A stretch of DNA of 64,000 nt from Enoplosus armatus (lineage: Eukaryota; Chordata; Actinopteri; Centrarchiformes; Enoplosidae): the NCBI RefSeq assembly GCF_043641665.1, contig NC_092186.1:16201001-16265000 (forward strand), read 5' to 3'. Made by a program: the position numbers and the translations under genes. The stretch's first letter is position 1, and every line of letters starts with the position of its first letter. The notes under the pieces are model-generated. The model saw only the letters and a program-made list of their open reading frames with translations. It was not told the origin of the DNA and did not search any database. Positions 12,701 through 26,263 of the stretch are shown piece after piece.

Positions 12701-14424
12701 GCGCATGGTGTTCAAATTAGGTCTAATCAACAGTTAAATAACGGATGATAACTAAAAGCATTTCATATTAATTAAACAACACTGTGTCTCTTTATTTCAA
12801 ACACACATTTAATTCCACAGTATTACTTAACAAAAAGAGATTTCCTTCTCTCGAACACAAATGACAATGAGATTACATTATTTTGAAACAGTATTATTTT
12901 CTGAGCAGTATTGTTGTGAGACAGACAGCTGGTCGGTAAGATAAACACATACTTCTCTGTCCATTCTTCTTTAAAAGCTCTCGTTTCACTGTTCCTCTGC
13001 ACAGTTTTTAGGATGATGTGATACAGATAATATCCAATCCCTCTGCATCTGTCATAGCTGTAGTTCTAGGTATATTACACAGGCTATAGGTCTCCGCAGG
13101 GCCTACTGCACAAGCAGTGACTTACACTGAAGCTATGGCAAGAACAATTCACACATCGACCAAACTGTTTAAGTTCAGTTTACTTTCAGTGTATTAATTC
13201 ATTTTAAATTAAATTTAGAGCAGAAAAACTGTCCCTTAGTTGTACCTTATAGCTCGATTCCTGTTCCCTTGTAGAGATGTAGAGACATTGTGGCTGACAG
13301 TAACATGCTGTATCTCTCAATCTAGTGCTCTCTTACTCATTTCCTGCCTCAGAAAAAGTAAACCAAAGTCAAATTTCCCAGCCTATTATTCACAAAAAGC
13401 GTAGGTATGTCTGTTTATGTACACATCACTTGGGTTAAGTCATAGATACAAGGTAGAAAATGACTGTGCATTGCACCGTGTTAACCTAGTCTGCCCAAAT
13501 CCCTGTTATTTTTGACACCAAACTTGCACTGCAGCATTTGATCGCTATAATGACACACTCTGTACTGCACATCCCCTCCCACATCAGTGGGATTAAGTTT
13601 TGTTTTTTTTAAAAACTGTGTGCAACCAATAAAAAAAAAATGCTTCTTCACTGGTGCAAAGCCCTGCCATGAGCCATGCACCGCCACAAAAATAGAGCCC
13701 TTTGTGTTATGTCTCCGTCCCTGTGCTCTCTTGGCATATTAACTGTTCTGTTTTTCAGACACATCCGGGGCTTGTTTATGGATCATTTCTTCAAACATTT
13801 TGCTTTCCTTTGCCGTTGTTTGTGTAGCCACCAACATCTTTGCCAAGACTCTTGGACTCCATTGTTGCCACCACAACAGTGTGAGAAGAGACAGGAAAGC
13901 TCATTATCGACAGTGCCTTCAGTTTCAAGTTTTGTGACATGGTAGCTAGCAGATAAAAAAGCCACCAGGGTTGCAGAATAAGGAAGTGGTGTTATATAAG
14001 TATTCAGCTCACTTGTACGGGGAGATTGGCAGCACAGAATGGCAGTATTTCCACTCCTGAAGAATGGTTTGTCTTGATTCTGGCTCCTCTTTTATGAGAT
14101 ATTGCTGAGTCAGTGTCTGGTCTCTGTGGCTTTCTGAACAGTATGTTGAGCTCAGTTTTGCTTGATTGTGCACTCTGTTTGATCCCCATGCCTTGCAAAC
14201 ACATCCACACATATTCCATCCCAAACTACCGTCACCACCCTGAAAAGTTGTATATAAATAGATTTCACACTGAGCACCGCTGGGTTGAAATTAATTCTGG
14301 TCAGGGGAGAATCTGCCACAGCCTCCCAAATACGCATACACAGTACCGCCTGCTGAGACCCTATAGCCGTTTATTATACCCAGTCAAATTGGATTTATTG
14401 TTAGTATTCCCAATTTCATATCTT

Positions 14425-14487
<63 letters not shown>

Positions 14488-14530
14488 GACTGTCTATCTG
14501 TCTATCTGTCTGTCTGTCTGTCTGTCTGTC
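14425..14530. repeat. (TCTA)n-(TCTG)n compound microsatellite
   Basis: Near-perfect TCTA repeat at 14425-14487, then TCTG-dominated to 14530. It ends 21 bases before a hAT MITE. The open frame through it encodes a Leu/Ser/Ile/Tyr repeat and is an artefact. Confidence 0.97.
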
Positions 14531-14551
14531 CCTAAGTTTTAACAGGTTCAA

Positions 14552-14852
14552 TAGGGCTGCAACTAATTATTTTTGATACTGTGCCTGTTATAATTTCCCA
14601 CAGCCCAAGGTGATGTATTCATATAGCTTGTTTCATACGATAAACACTCATAAACTCAAAGATATTAATTTTACTATTATATATGACAAAGAAAAGTGGA
14701 AAATCCTCACTGTCCCAGAATCTGGGACCAGGGAATGTTCAGCATTTTTACTTTAAAAATGGCTAAAACAATTAATTGATTATTTAGATAGTTGATAGTT
14801 CAAGTTTCTGTCCATCAACTAATCGATTAATCGACTGTTCATTTTAGCTTTA
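14552..14852 (+). mobile_element. hAT-type MITE, copy 2
   Basis: Begins TAGGGCTGCAACTAATTATT and ends in a CTAATCGATTAATCGACTG region followed by a decayed TTTTAGCTTTA end. Internal blocks such as CCCACAGCCCAAGGTGATGT (about 14598) and GACAAAGAAAAGTGGAAAATC (about 14685) have counterparts in copy 3 read on the other strand. Flanks AGGTTCAA (14544-14551) and ATGTTAAA (14853-14860) match at 6 of 8, consistent with an aged 8-bp hAT duplication. No transposase coding. Confidence 0.8.
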
Positions 14853-15806
14853 ATGTTAAATAATATAATGAGTGGCATACCCATGTTAAGACCCCTGGCA
14901 CTGTTGATTGAGACAAACTTGATTTGTTCTTTTGTTCTATATAAAATTGTGTCAAAGTCATAGGATTGCTTTATTATAGAGTTTGCTTTCCAGAGAGGTG
15001 TTTGTCCCTCTGGCTTTGCACTAGCACACACACATGTCCTTCCAGCCTGTAACAAGCTAACTTCAATCACATGTAAAATACTTATAATAATATTTTACTT
15101 GAATTCCCATCACTTATATATTTCGTCCTGATTTTCTCACTGAATTAAACTTGACACCATACTGTATCTCATTATTGCTTCTTTTCAGTTATTATACTTT
15201 CATTTCAACATGTTTACAAAAGATCTATCATCTGTCACCTGTAACTATGGTACTATACAGTATTTTAATATATCTTTGTTGATTGCAGTGGACATGTTTG
15301 TGTGGATTTGTTCTCCCTCCAGCTTTTTAACTGCACTACGCCCCTGCTAATATGTCAGTCATGGTGCTTTGCTGCTACTGCCTTTGGCTCCGTTAGCTAA
15401 CTATAAAGCACTGACATGTGCACTGAGCCATCGGATTTGTCTGTCTTCCAGGAAGTAGCTCTAACTGCATTGTGTGGAGTTAAGCAAATGATGAGTGGAT
15501 GACTGGGAATACACCACTATTTCATTTCCTGCCACCATATTGATATGAATGGATCAATGCACTGTTAATCCACTGCTATTATAGGTTGCAAGGAAGGTAA
15601 TCAGGAGTTCAGTGCAATACCTAATTGCATTGCATCTTCTACTCAGCATTAAACCTGAAAACTTTTTATTACCAAAATAAAATGAGGGCTTTCCACATGC
15701 TGTATACTGTATATATGTGTAGACACTGAATATGTGTGTGTGGATGTGTGCTGTGTTTGTATTCTTTGTCGACACTGCTTAAGTACTTGCATTTTTCTAT
15801 TTCCAG

Positions 15807-15938
15807 CCAGGAAGCATGACAGTGGTGAATATCTTAACATCACTGGTATCACAAGGGACCAGGCTGGAGACTACGAATGCAGCGCTTTAAATGACATCGC
15901 CTCTCCTGACACCAAAACAGTAAAAGTCACAGTCAACT
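15807..15938 (+). CDS. negr1: negr1 exon: second half of Ig domain 2
   Basis: Internal exon of 132 nt; acceptor TTTCCAG ends at 15806, donor T|GTAAGT begins at 15939. The first two bases complete the codon started at 1945 (Ala). The frame reads [19 protein letters not shown], then [16 protein letters not shown], then TKTVKVTVN, leaving one base. It completes Ig2: the F-strand motif DxAGDYEC provides the Cys that pairs with the Cys of the previous exon. The [17 protein letters not shown] core is the NEGR1 version of this segment. The sequon N-I-T in EYLNITGI is an addition compared with the human sequence as I recall it (LDIYGIT). A C/T-rich stretch follows the donor (15950-15992). Confidence 0.95.
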
Positions 15939-18900
15939 GTAAGTATATCTCTTTCTTCCTCCTTCCTTCCCTTCTTTTTTCCTCCACACTGGCCTTGGCA
16001 GTGGCACTGGCTACCTTCAATGATACCAGTCTCGTGTCCCTGAAAGTACACCTTTCTAGAAGTTTGAAAAAGTAGAAATGTAGAGCTCAAAGTTTCTTAA
16101 TATTTAATGTGAGAATTCCCTTTTTGTCTGTGCATGTAGGTGATTAATTCACACTAAGGAAAGGTCTGACTGTTCTAAGCACTATTCCATTATGCAGGTA
16201 ATGAGTCTTTCAAAAGTGTGAGGAGACAGTAATGAGGAGCCAGGGCATTAATGAATGATACTGGGCTTTAGCTGGTCGTGGTCACGTGGAAATCACCACT
16301 CGTAAGTATTAGCAGAAATGGATGCTTGACAATTATTGCCATTCCCTCTCTTTTTTAAAGTGCTCCTTTACTTCACTGTTATTCATGGAGGTTTTCTGCG
16401 TAGATGCCCTGTGCTAAATCTCACTATTGGCAAAGCTTATCAGGCAGTCAGCCACAGAGATAGGGGGGAGAGAGTGAAAGAAAACAGGCTTCTCCTGGCC
16501 CACTTACTGAGTCAAGTTTTCTAATTCAAGTTTTAAGAAATATAGTTATTTTTATTTCATACACATTTCATATTTTTTAGCTTTTTTGCAACAACTTTGA
16601 GTCCAATATTACTTGAACCTTTTTCCACCTCTCTGTGTTAAGGCAGCTTTCATTCTGGCTTCGGTATAACACAAAGTCTTGTGGCCATTATTTCTGTGTA
16701 ATGCCTGGCTCTAATGAGCTGGGTCTGAGTGGAGTTTCAGAGGCCAGTAATTTATAGCTCTACTGAGACATGGGTTCAAGAATGAAAAGTTCTTTGACAA
16801 CTGGCAATGTCTTCATGTTACAGAACAAAGGAGATATTCGCAATGATTGATAAGGCATGTGTCATAGTCAGACGCCGAGTTTTAAAGTGAGACAGCAGGC
16901 GTACGTGGGTTCAGTATCCAAACAGAGTGAATTGATTAGGAAGACTTTCCTTTTGCTGTCAGACAAAGTCACCACAGCCTGAGCACCGGAGCGATACTTT
17001 GGGTGGGAGTGTACTGTAGTTCATCATGTGTTAAGGCAGTATTTGCCTGCTGCACAGAGTTATCTGAAGCTGACAGAACTACAGAGCTGTTCCTGTCATT
17101 GACCGCTTACTCATTCTTTATTAGTGACGTGTACCGTGTACCACACTTTTTTCTAATTTTAATGGTTTAAAAATTGAAAACTGTTTATGATTTCTCTTTA
17201 ATATGATATTTTACATAATCCTTTAGGTATAGCAGAGATTTAGTTGCTCAGTTCAGAAATAGAAAAATATAAATATAAATGTAAAGGAGGTAACTGAATA
17301 GGTTAGAAACTCAGACACACATTACTTTTGCCTTCTGGACTGAAAAATTGAGGTTCTGTATCGCACCCATCCTAATTGCAACACATCACAGGCCCTTCTT
17401 GGAAATGCTATGGATTATAATACATAAAATAAAGTCAATTTGTTGGATTCTTTTATCAAAAGTAGCAGCAGGATCCTGAGTTAATACACTGAAGTGAGAC
17501 TCTAAGAGTCGATGTCCATTGAAAAACAATTATCTCCAAAGTCTTTCTTTTCAGGACGTAAGTAAAACAGCCTGTAGCAGGATCTATGACAATACTTTCA
17601 ACTAATCCAGTGGGTTTTTAAAAGATTTGATGATAATGAGGAGTAGCATGTGGTCTTAAATGTATCTGAAATCTTATCATTAAAGATGGAGATAGTGTAC
17701 ATGTTTTATCAGACAGTGTTGAGATGTAGCTCCAGTGGACATTAAATCTCTCCTGTAGCAGCTCTTTGACACATATGCCATGTCTTTCTGGCAAGTCTTT
17801 ATTCTGTCTGCAGTAATTAGTTTAGCTTAGGTGATGGGGCAGCCTGTGTCTCCAGAAAGTGTAAATCTCAGAGCTCCCTCCCACGTAATTCATAAGTATT
17901 TCATAGTTTCTGACACCCAGTGTGAGCTATGGCCAACATGTAGCTCCATAGCGTCAGACTTCTGGCCTCACAAGCACCTTACACATGAAAGGTCCTGTGT
18001 TTTATTGCGGTTGTTTAGCATTCGAAATGCTGCCCAAATATGAGACCTGCATAAACAAAACATGTCGCTGACATTAAAGCAGCACATATCCGTTTTGGTG
18101 GTCGATGCCTTCAAATGGCAGCGAGAGGTAGCTGTTAAAAAAGTCAGTGCCTTGTGTCATGAAGCTTTAAATAGTCAGCGTTTCAGCTCTCAAAACATTT
18201 AGTAAATATGTTTTTTTATGTTCGGATTTTTCACAAAAGCTGCCTCGTCCCCCTTCTGCCTACATGGAGACTTGTGTCAGATGTGCTCATTTCCAAAGAT
18301 AAGGGGGCAGAATAAATGAATTAAAGTTGTCCTTTGGAGCGGCTGATGTGGCCACAGCAGGCAGAGCCTGAGCCAGCTGGTGGCCACTCTTCACTGCCTC
18401 CTCTCCACCCTGGTGCAGTTCTCCCTCTCTGAAGGAAAAAGAGAAGCATTTGGACCATATCCCAATCTACTGTATCATTCATGCTCTACTGTCACACATC
18501 AAGCTATATTCAGCGAGAGCCCAGGAGCGTGGGGTATTGATGAGGGCTCAGTGTGCCACATTCTGAATTAAGATAAAGACGTTAGCTGACACTGAAACTC
18601 AAACAAGAGAGGATAATTACAAAGCAAGAAGCAAGAAATGAACTTTATTAAAAATATTACACTGCATGGGCACATGTTCAAACAGCTGTTTTACTTGGCT
18701 GGCAGAATCAGCCATTCAACTCTGTAAAGGTTCTCTTGGGAGAGTCAACAACATGAAATGTGCCATTTTAAAGATTTTATGGTAAATAACCTTTTTAAGA
18801 TACCACACAGCATGAGGAGACTATTATTCTCTTATTTCATACAAATATTCAGGTTTCACTGGATGTTGTAATTTATGCGTGAGGCTATCATTGTGTGCAC

Positions 18901-21900
18901 TGATCCTCTCAGAGTATCCCTGCATGTTAATAGCAGTTAAATGAAATTAAGTTACAAACATCAATCAGTCATGTCTGCATTTCTTGCTTATTGTTCTAAT
19001 AAGACAGCACAGGAGTTAGTGACACTGACATTTCATGGGTTAACAGTCTAATTAAATATATGTCCAAACAATTTCTCTCTCTGCTTTCAAAAAATGCCAT
19101 TTTTTTAAGCTAAGAGTATAGTTGACCTCTGGGCTAATTGCAGATTAAGGCCACTAATTAAAATAAGCAAACCAAAGTAATGAAAACAAAATTAAGCTCT
19201 AGCATGTTTGGAGTTTTAATAACACCAGGCCTTCCATAACACTAAACCTGCCATTTGGCTTTCTATGATATGATGATTTAGAGGCAGACGGTTTGAGGCT
19301 TTGTCATTCTGCAGCTATTTCCAAGCGCTAACTCGAGTACATGTAACCTCTGCTTGAATTTCTCCAAGGCTCAAAAGACTACCCTGATTAGACAGCATTA
19401 ATTAAATTACTGGCCTGCCTGCGTCTCTTGTCTTTCTACTTCCAGTGATGAATGATTGGTGACTGAATACTTTTATGAGCTAAACCTGAAAGATGGCAGT
19501 CATCCAGAAGGTCATGCAAGAATCAGATTGGCTGAAAAGCCCTGCTTGGTAAAAGAATATTTCAGCAGCGATTTTACCTGATGAAATTTGATCTCTGACC
19601 CACTTTTCAAATTTACATATTCATCTTCACTGCAGGTGGGTGCCATTATTGGCTGAAATTGTCACTGCACAGTTTGACTCAAAGGCATAAATATCACATC
19701 GAGGTGGCTTAGTCGGACGGATGAATGAGAAGGAAACAACCATGGAAAACCTCCGCCTGAGATAAAAAGCCAGTGTTTGATTAATTAATGAAGCCACCTT
19801 GTTGTAGTACAATCACTAACGATACAGATAAAACAATAACAAAAAAAGCTGTTTCTTTTCCAAACTGAGGGATCACGCGTGTCTGACCTTCCTCTGTAGT
19901 TCAGAGAGAGCGAGCTGTCTGCTCTCACTCCTTACTGAGTGACACTTCAGAGTTTGAACACCATCATGTTGCAAGATGGGATTTGACAGTTTGCACAAAC
20001 TTTAGTCACACGTGGAAAGTACACAGACAACCAGCTGTGTCATTGTGCCACATTTTATTTGCTCGTCACTGTTTCAGATGCTTCAGCTAAAGCCGTTTGT
20101 AACCACGCCAGATGTTCTGATCGTCTCTCTCCGTCCATGTAATCATCACAAAGCTGCCACGAGTCAATTTGCAGGAAGTAAACGTGTAAAGAAGTCGGAT
20201 TAGTTGATTCCATGTTAGCACCACAGATGTTTGAATTATTGATGTAGAGTAGGAAGACCTTGCCTTTTATGGTTTATTTTTTTATATGAAGCCACTGCTT
20301 ATGTAATGGCCACATTTCTTGGAAAGTTAGAGCAGAATATTCAGACTTGAGGCACCTCTCCTTAAAGTGCTACAATAGCATACATCTGGAAGTTTAATTG
20401 GGTAACCCTGACAAACTAGATTCAACTTTGTTTTCAGTTTTTTTCCAAACTGTTTGCTGGGAGAGTCTTTGTGATCTCGTCCCTTCCTATCTAGATGTAG
20501 AGTTCAGGTATAAATCAGCGCAGGCGTCTCTCCTTTTTCAACATCACTTGTTTTCCTTCATCGCAAAGGTTTCACTTGCTTTGCAGAGTGAAGCTGTGCC
20601 CCGTGTGCTTCCGAGTTTGCCAGCCATTTGTACGCCTCCTTCCTCCTCCAGTACCCTGCAGCTGTGAATTCTGCTCACATATTCACCATAGCCGTGTTTA
20701 TAAAAAGAAGAGCACCTCACTTTCTCTCCTGCTTACAGTAATTGGCCAACAAAACTGTGATCGTTTTTAATTATGAGCTTGCACTTTAGAACTGCTGGAA
20801 GAAATTACAGCCATAGTATTGATACATTTCTGGGCATAATTGAAATGCAGGGGCATACTGTGAATGCTTCAAATTCTTTACATCACCTTGTCTTTTGCTT
20901 GCTGCAACCCTGCCTTTCCCTCTAAAGACCCAGTCATCTGGGCCTGTTTGGGATTCAAGCCCTGCCCTGGTTGATTCACCCACAACATGCTCCCCTCACT
21001 CCCCTGACAGAGTTTTTCAGGAGAGTCATGGCCATCTACAATAAATAAGAGGCAAAACCTGTTTACTTGTGGTCAGGAGACACATCTTCATGAGCCAACA
21101 TTACAATGTCAAGTAATGACAAGAAAGTAAACAACTGTTAGTGTGGGGTCAGCATGTTTGCACTGTATTAGCATTTATTTTTATTCAGAATCATCATACA
21201 TTAAAACATTTGCCTGGCTGTGCATGTACATTTGACAAATTGCATGTCTTCCATACTGTGTGAGCGTGTGTGTCCAGACCTGCTTCAGCACAGCGGTGGA
21301 TTGTACTGGTGGATCAAAGAAAGAATAGATGTTCATTCCACAGTTCAATGAAATCTATTATTGGAAGTATTTTAACATCAGGCATAGAGTCTCAGTTGAG
21401 CATTTGTCGACAGTTTGCAGTATCCATTGAAATACTGTGGCTTACAATTCAAAAGAGAAGGCTTCCTAGAATTGGATTCTGATCCAATCCTAAGTAGAGT
21501 TAAAGCCAGTACCCTCGAGCTGTTTGGATGTAAATCCATCTCTCTACATCTCTCCAAAGCTCTCGTCTTGATTGCTATTTGGATTCCTTGCTGCATGCAG
21601 GGCATGAATAAGTGAGAATCTTGATCTTCTGCAGAATAAATGTTCTTGCTAGTACCACTTTAAACCAGATTGACACACAGCCACGTCATCTTTTAGCTGG
21701 GTCTGCAATTTTTTGTGTCTTTATAACGTTGACAAAAGGCAAATGCCTTTAACATCAAACTGTTTGTAACATGGATGATTTGTATGCTTACACAGCTGGA
21801 GGTGACTTACTGAACTGACTGGTAGTATTAATAATATCTCCATGTATCCTGGTTGTGGTGTAGTCTTCATCAGAGCAAACCCACCATCTTACTTGAATTC

Positions 21901-24185
21901 AGTAACATAGGTGGGGATTTGCGTACCTTGAACCATTTAGTGTAAAACTCAGACAATAGATTGAATCCCTGGTGCTGTCGAGCCTCACAGTCCTGCACAC
22001 TAAGCCGGTTATTTATATGCCTTGCATTGTATAAAAAGAAGGAACACAATGTTCCCTAGCTGTTCTGAATAGAAATCTTAATTAATTAATAAATCTTGGC
22101 AGCAGAACCATTCCTGACCGACAAAAAAACAGGACAATGAAGCCCACAGATGGCAGTGGGGAACAGTGTCTCTGTGTGTAAGCTGATAAGTCATGCACTG
22201 ATGAGTCCATTTCTTAATTGCAATGAAAACTCATTTTCAAATCTGGCTGAAGAGGTAGGGTTATTAATTGATCTTTTAATTAAAAACCCTGCGTTCTCTA
22301 AGTTCTCTTGGCAAACAATAGTTTGTAGCTAAATAAATCATATTCAGTCTTGAAGCACACCAATTAATCACTAATAGTCACATGAGGATTGCTTAAGGCA
22401 AGCGACTCAGTGAAGCCCTGTGCATTAAGGTGTGATGCTTTCTGAACAAACCCTGTCCATTAATATTAGATGGAGAGAAGGTCAAATATTTTATTCCCTT
22501 AACATGCTTGTATTCATGCACCTTGTTGAGATGTACAATTGGAGACACCATCTTTGTTTTGACGTCAAGCTCCGCATAATGCAGATGTAATGGAAGTCGG
22601 TTTGTGAGGGACTCACAATCGGCCATTTGTCAGACGACAGGGCCTTCCAGCACCCATTTTTCCTGTCGTGCCTGTGCTATTCCTGGACCCAACCCCTTAC
22701 CCCCATCTGCTGGAGTCACCATTACCCCAGGCATGATTTACAGCACCACCACAGCATTCTCTAGCCACTAAATTACCTGGATTATTGGACCTTCATGATT
22801 TTTAGTGCACTACTTTGCATTACTCTCCAAATCCTGATGGTGTATTGCACAATATATGATGATATAGGACATGCCAGCAAGTTGAAATTGGAATTGTTGG
22901 ATTGGACTGGATTTTATGGCTGTGATCTGTCTTAACAGATCTCAGTGCCAGGATCTAAATTAGAAAGACTTGATATTGTTTATGCATATAAAATCAGAGC
23001 ATTTTGGACGACCTACAAAATTGTATTTTTCTCTTTTCCAATATTTTACAACAGTTGTACAACTTGAGTGGTGAGAGGGACACCCAGACTACTTTTGAAT
23101 TCCACTCATTCTGGTGAACCTTTATGAAAGGTGATAGATGATGACAGATGATCCATATTCCTGGTCCAACACCAACTCATTTGGCTATAAATCTGGGTTT
23201 ATATTCATAGTTACCAGTCCTTAGTTACGCACTGGGAGGGATGGCCTCTAGTGCTCGTATTGCATGTTGATCAACAAGATAATAAAAGAAAAATATATCA
23301 AGAATTATTTCCTGATTCCTTTGTTATTTTAATCTAATTTTGCTTGCCAGGATTTTTAACCAACTTCTAATAGAGTGCAGAAATCCAAGGTAACCATAAA
23401 TAGGAAACCCTTTGAGTCTAATGAAGAAAGCACACTGTTCTTTTTGGCAAATAGCTGATCCAGTTGGTATTAAATAAAAGGAAACACATCAAAATGCTCC
23501 CTCTTCCAAAAAGAAAATACAACAGCTAAATGAAAGGAGCACATTTAGACGGACAATTTGGCAGTGGTTTTGTGTTCTCAGTTTTAACATAAAAGACAGT
23601 GGCTCTATGTGTGAGGTTTCAAGTATTGACACACCTGCCGGGGCCACCATGTCCACTGTCCTAGCAACTGTACAGCACGACAGCCAGGTCACCCTGGCGC
23701 TTTCAGAGGTTTCAGATAATCAATGGCCCGCACAATGACACCAATGGAGGATTACGAGGCTTCACTAAGCCTCTGTCGGTCGGCATACTGCATTGATTTT
23801 GTTATTGGCTTAAATTTCTATGCTGGAGAGTGCTGTTACAGTACAATTTTCTGTCCTTGTTCCCTTCCTTTTCTTTAAGTATTGTACAGCTCTTCTCTGG
23901 TGCACATTGTCAAATGCTAACACTCTGAAGCTTTAGAAGCCCTCTTATTCTTTGCTCCAGGTTGTTGTAGCTCTTGAGTAAAGATGCTGATAGGGCCTGT
24001 GACTTTTTTCTGCAGGATGTCTTCGTGGTGCCATTAATGGTTGTTGGTTGTGATTAAAAGAGATACAAATCTGAAGCAATCTGAGAAGTTTGAACAGATC
24101 TGTGAAGTGAGATTGAGTTAGAAAAGTGTTGATACTTTGACTTTGGATATTGCATAAACACAAGGGTACACACACCCACAGCTTG

Positions 24186-24216
<31 letters not shown>

Positions 24217-26142
24217 CCAGCACAGACATCCAGTCAAGGTCTACTAATACCCCCCAGCATGGCATCCGATATTTCATACAGTGATATATGAACAGGAAAA
24301 GCCCTAGCGTAACCCATTGCTTGATTCACTGTTTCAAGTCCTTCGGATTATTCAGACCAGCCACAGAAGCGGGGGAAATAAGGGTATAATTGGCACACAT
24401 ATGCAAGGACAGAAAATCAACATACACTAGTCATGTGCTCATAAAGATGCAGAAGGAGGTTGGTGGATGGGCATCCATCATCACAGAGCGCACTGTCACC
24501 TCAGTGTGCCTCTCCTACATGATCAGACGGCACATGTAAAAATGCTCACATGTATCTTTTTCATCTTGCGCAGATCTGTTGCATCCCACCTCATCTATCT
24601 ATGTGGCCTCTCACAAATCGGGAGAGAACCCATGAAGACAGTGGGCCCATATTGCATTATCTTTATTAGAATGAAGCCCAGACATTGACAGTATCTCTAT
24701 CTCACAAAAATGTGCATATGCGCTATAATGAAGCATGTTGCTACTGTACCTGGAATACACATCAGAACTATCTTATTCAGTAGGATTAGACTCTTCAGAT
24801 GTGTTCATCAGATTAATGTGTCATTGTTTGCAACTTGGGGAGTTTGATGCCAGTTAGTACCTCAGGGTTGTGTTGTCCATGAGTCCATACTGAGGTCATC
24901 CGTTAGAAACGTCTCCAAATGCAATTGGAAGTAAAGGCTTGCAGGCGCTTGGCCAAACCCTTCCACTGGATGCAGGCTACAGCTCTGACTGACAGCTTGC
25001 TCTTAAAGGCTCATTGTCAGGAATATAAATAGTCCACATTCTACTTTCAGACATGGCCGGGCAATTTGCTGCTAGCTGCAGGACTGACCCTGAGAGTGTG
25101 GGCCTCCTCCATGTATCATAGACTTTTAATCAGAATCTGTATGAATGACAAAGTAATTTTGCTTGTATTGTATGTCTGATGGCTGTGCATCTGATTGTGT
25201 GTTTAGAGCAGTTTTATTGTTTGTCAGGATTTGGGGAGACAGGCCAAGTTTAGACAATACACAATGTCAGATTGAGCCCTGTGCCTTATTATGATTGGTT
25301 CTCCTGTTTCCTTGCCTCTGTTGATACATGGAGAACCAGTCATGATAATACCAGTGGGTATGAACCCATGTATGCATTCAGTTCTGTGAAGAACAGTGCT
25401 ACCTACAGCAAGCACCCTCTTAAAGAGGGTTATTTTATTTTGTTTACCCTCCAAAATCTATGAATTTAGCATGACTCTGATGATGGCCAATAATTACAAA
25501 TGTAACAAGTGAAACATTTGTATTCCCATTATGTGACTAAGGGAATGGTGAGAGTGCTGGTCGTTTTTTTCCGACCACATACTGTATTCAACAAAATGCC
25601 ATTGTTGTAAGTCTATATAACTTCAATTCATTAATTTCATTTCTTTCAAGGCTGCGTTACTATAAGCAGAGTAAATATTTGAAGTACAAAAGGCCCGGGC
25701 TGCTTTAGAAACCGTCCATATGTAAAGCTGCCTTCATGACACTGGCAAAGAGATTTACACCACATTTCAGCACATGAAAGGAGCCTCATTTTGCATTCAC
25801 AGAACCTGCCTGTGCCATTGAGTCTTTGAACTTCCATTAAGCCATTTATCACCATGCAGTGCAATTCATTTCATTTTCCTAACGTTGGAGATGGATGCCC
25901 TCTCCCCTCCCCTACTCCGCCTCTGTTGGCTCTGAGTGTTGAGTTTATACTATGTAATGTGTGCACTGACCAGAATGTCAGAGGTTGTCATTTTCAAGTT
26001 AAAAAACCCTCCTTCACCAGTGCTCCTTGTCTTATGATCACTTCAACTTTTTCCTTTAGATTGTCCTTGTGCTGGTGATAACACAGATGTTTCTTTTGAC
26101 CTCTATGTGTGACCTGCCTACTTATCTCTTTGTTATCCCCAG
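15939..26142 (+). other. negr1: negr1 intron, 10.2 kb, between Ig2 and Ig3
   Basis: GT-AG intron separating Ig2 from Ig3 (acceptor TTATCCCCAG ending 26142). Apart from a short (CA)n at 24186-24215 and the pyrimidine-rich segment after the donor, I recognise no repeat family, RNA gene or protein homology. Composition is moderately AT-rich throughout. The open frames (20398-20667 and 23945-24277 are the longer ones) have no domain signature. Confidence 0.8.
24186..24215. repeat. (CA)n microsatellite, interrupted
   Basis: About 15 CA units with one GC interruption near 24209. Confidence 0.9.
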
Positions 26143-26263
26143 TTGCCCCAGCGATCCACGAGATGAAAAGCCATGGAGTTGGTCTGGGACGCACAGCTCT
26201 GCTAAGGTGCGAGGCAGCTGCTGTGCCTTCTCCTACATTCGAGTGGTACAAGGGTGAGAAAAG
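26143..26263 (+). CDS. negr1: negr1 exon: first half of Ig domain 3
   Basis: Internal exon of 121 nt; acceptor CCCCAG at 26137-26142, donor AAG|GTGAGC. It completes a Phe codon begun at 15938, then reads APAIHEMKSHGVGLGR, then TALLRCEAAAVPSPTFEWY, then KGEK, ending with AG that joins G at 28732 to make Arg. It is the start of the third Ig-like domain: linker FAPAI, B-strand Cys in LLRCEA, core Trp in FEWYKGEK. FAPxIxE and FEWYKGEK are diagnostic for NEGR1; other IgLONs begin this domain with YPP. Confidence 0.95.

Larger units (their letters stand above)
1946..15806 (+). other. negr1: negr1 intron, 13.9 kb, inside the Ig2 coding region
   Basis: GT-AG intron (GTGAGT at 1946; acceptor TTTTTCTATTTCCAG ending 15806). 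It splits the two halves of Ig2. Recognisable contents are a degenerate GGAT-type tract (1979-2170), a decayed SINE-like piece (4838-4975), a hAT MITE split by a SINE (6376-6789), a TCTA/TCTG microsatellite (14425-14530) and a second hAT MITE (14552-14852). In the remaining stretches (2170-4840, 4980-6370, 6800-14420, 14860-15800) I saw no supported gene or RNA. The open frames there are short, lack family signatures and often overlap on both strands. Confidence 0.85.
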
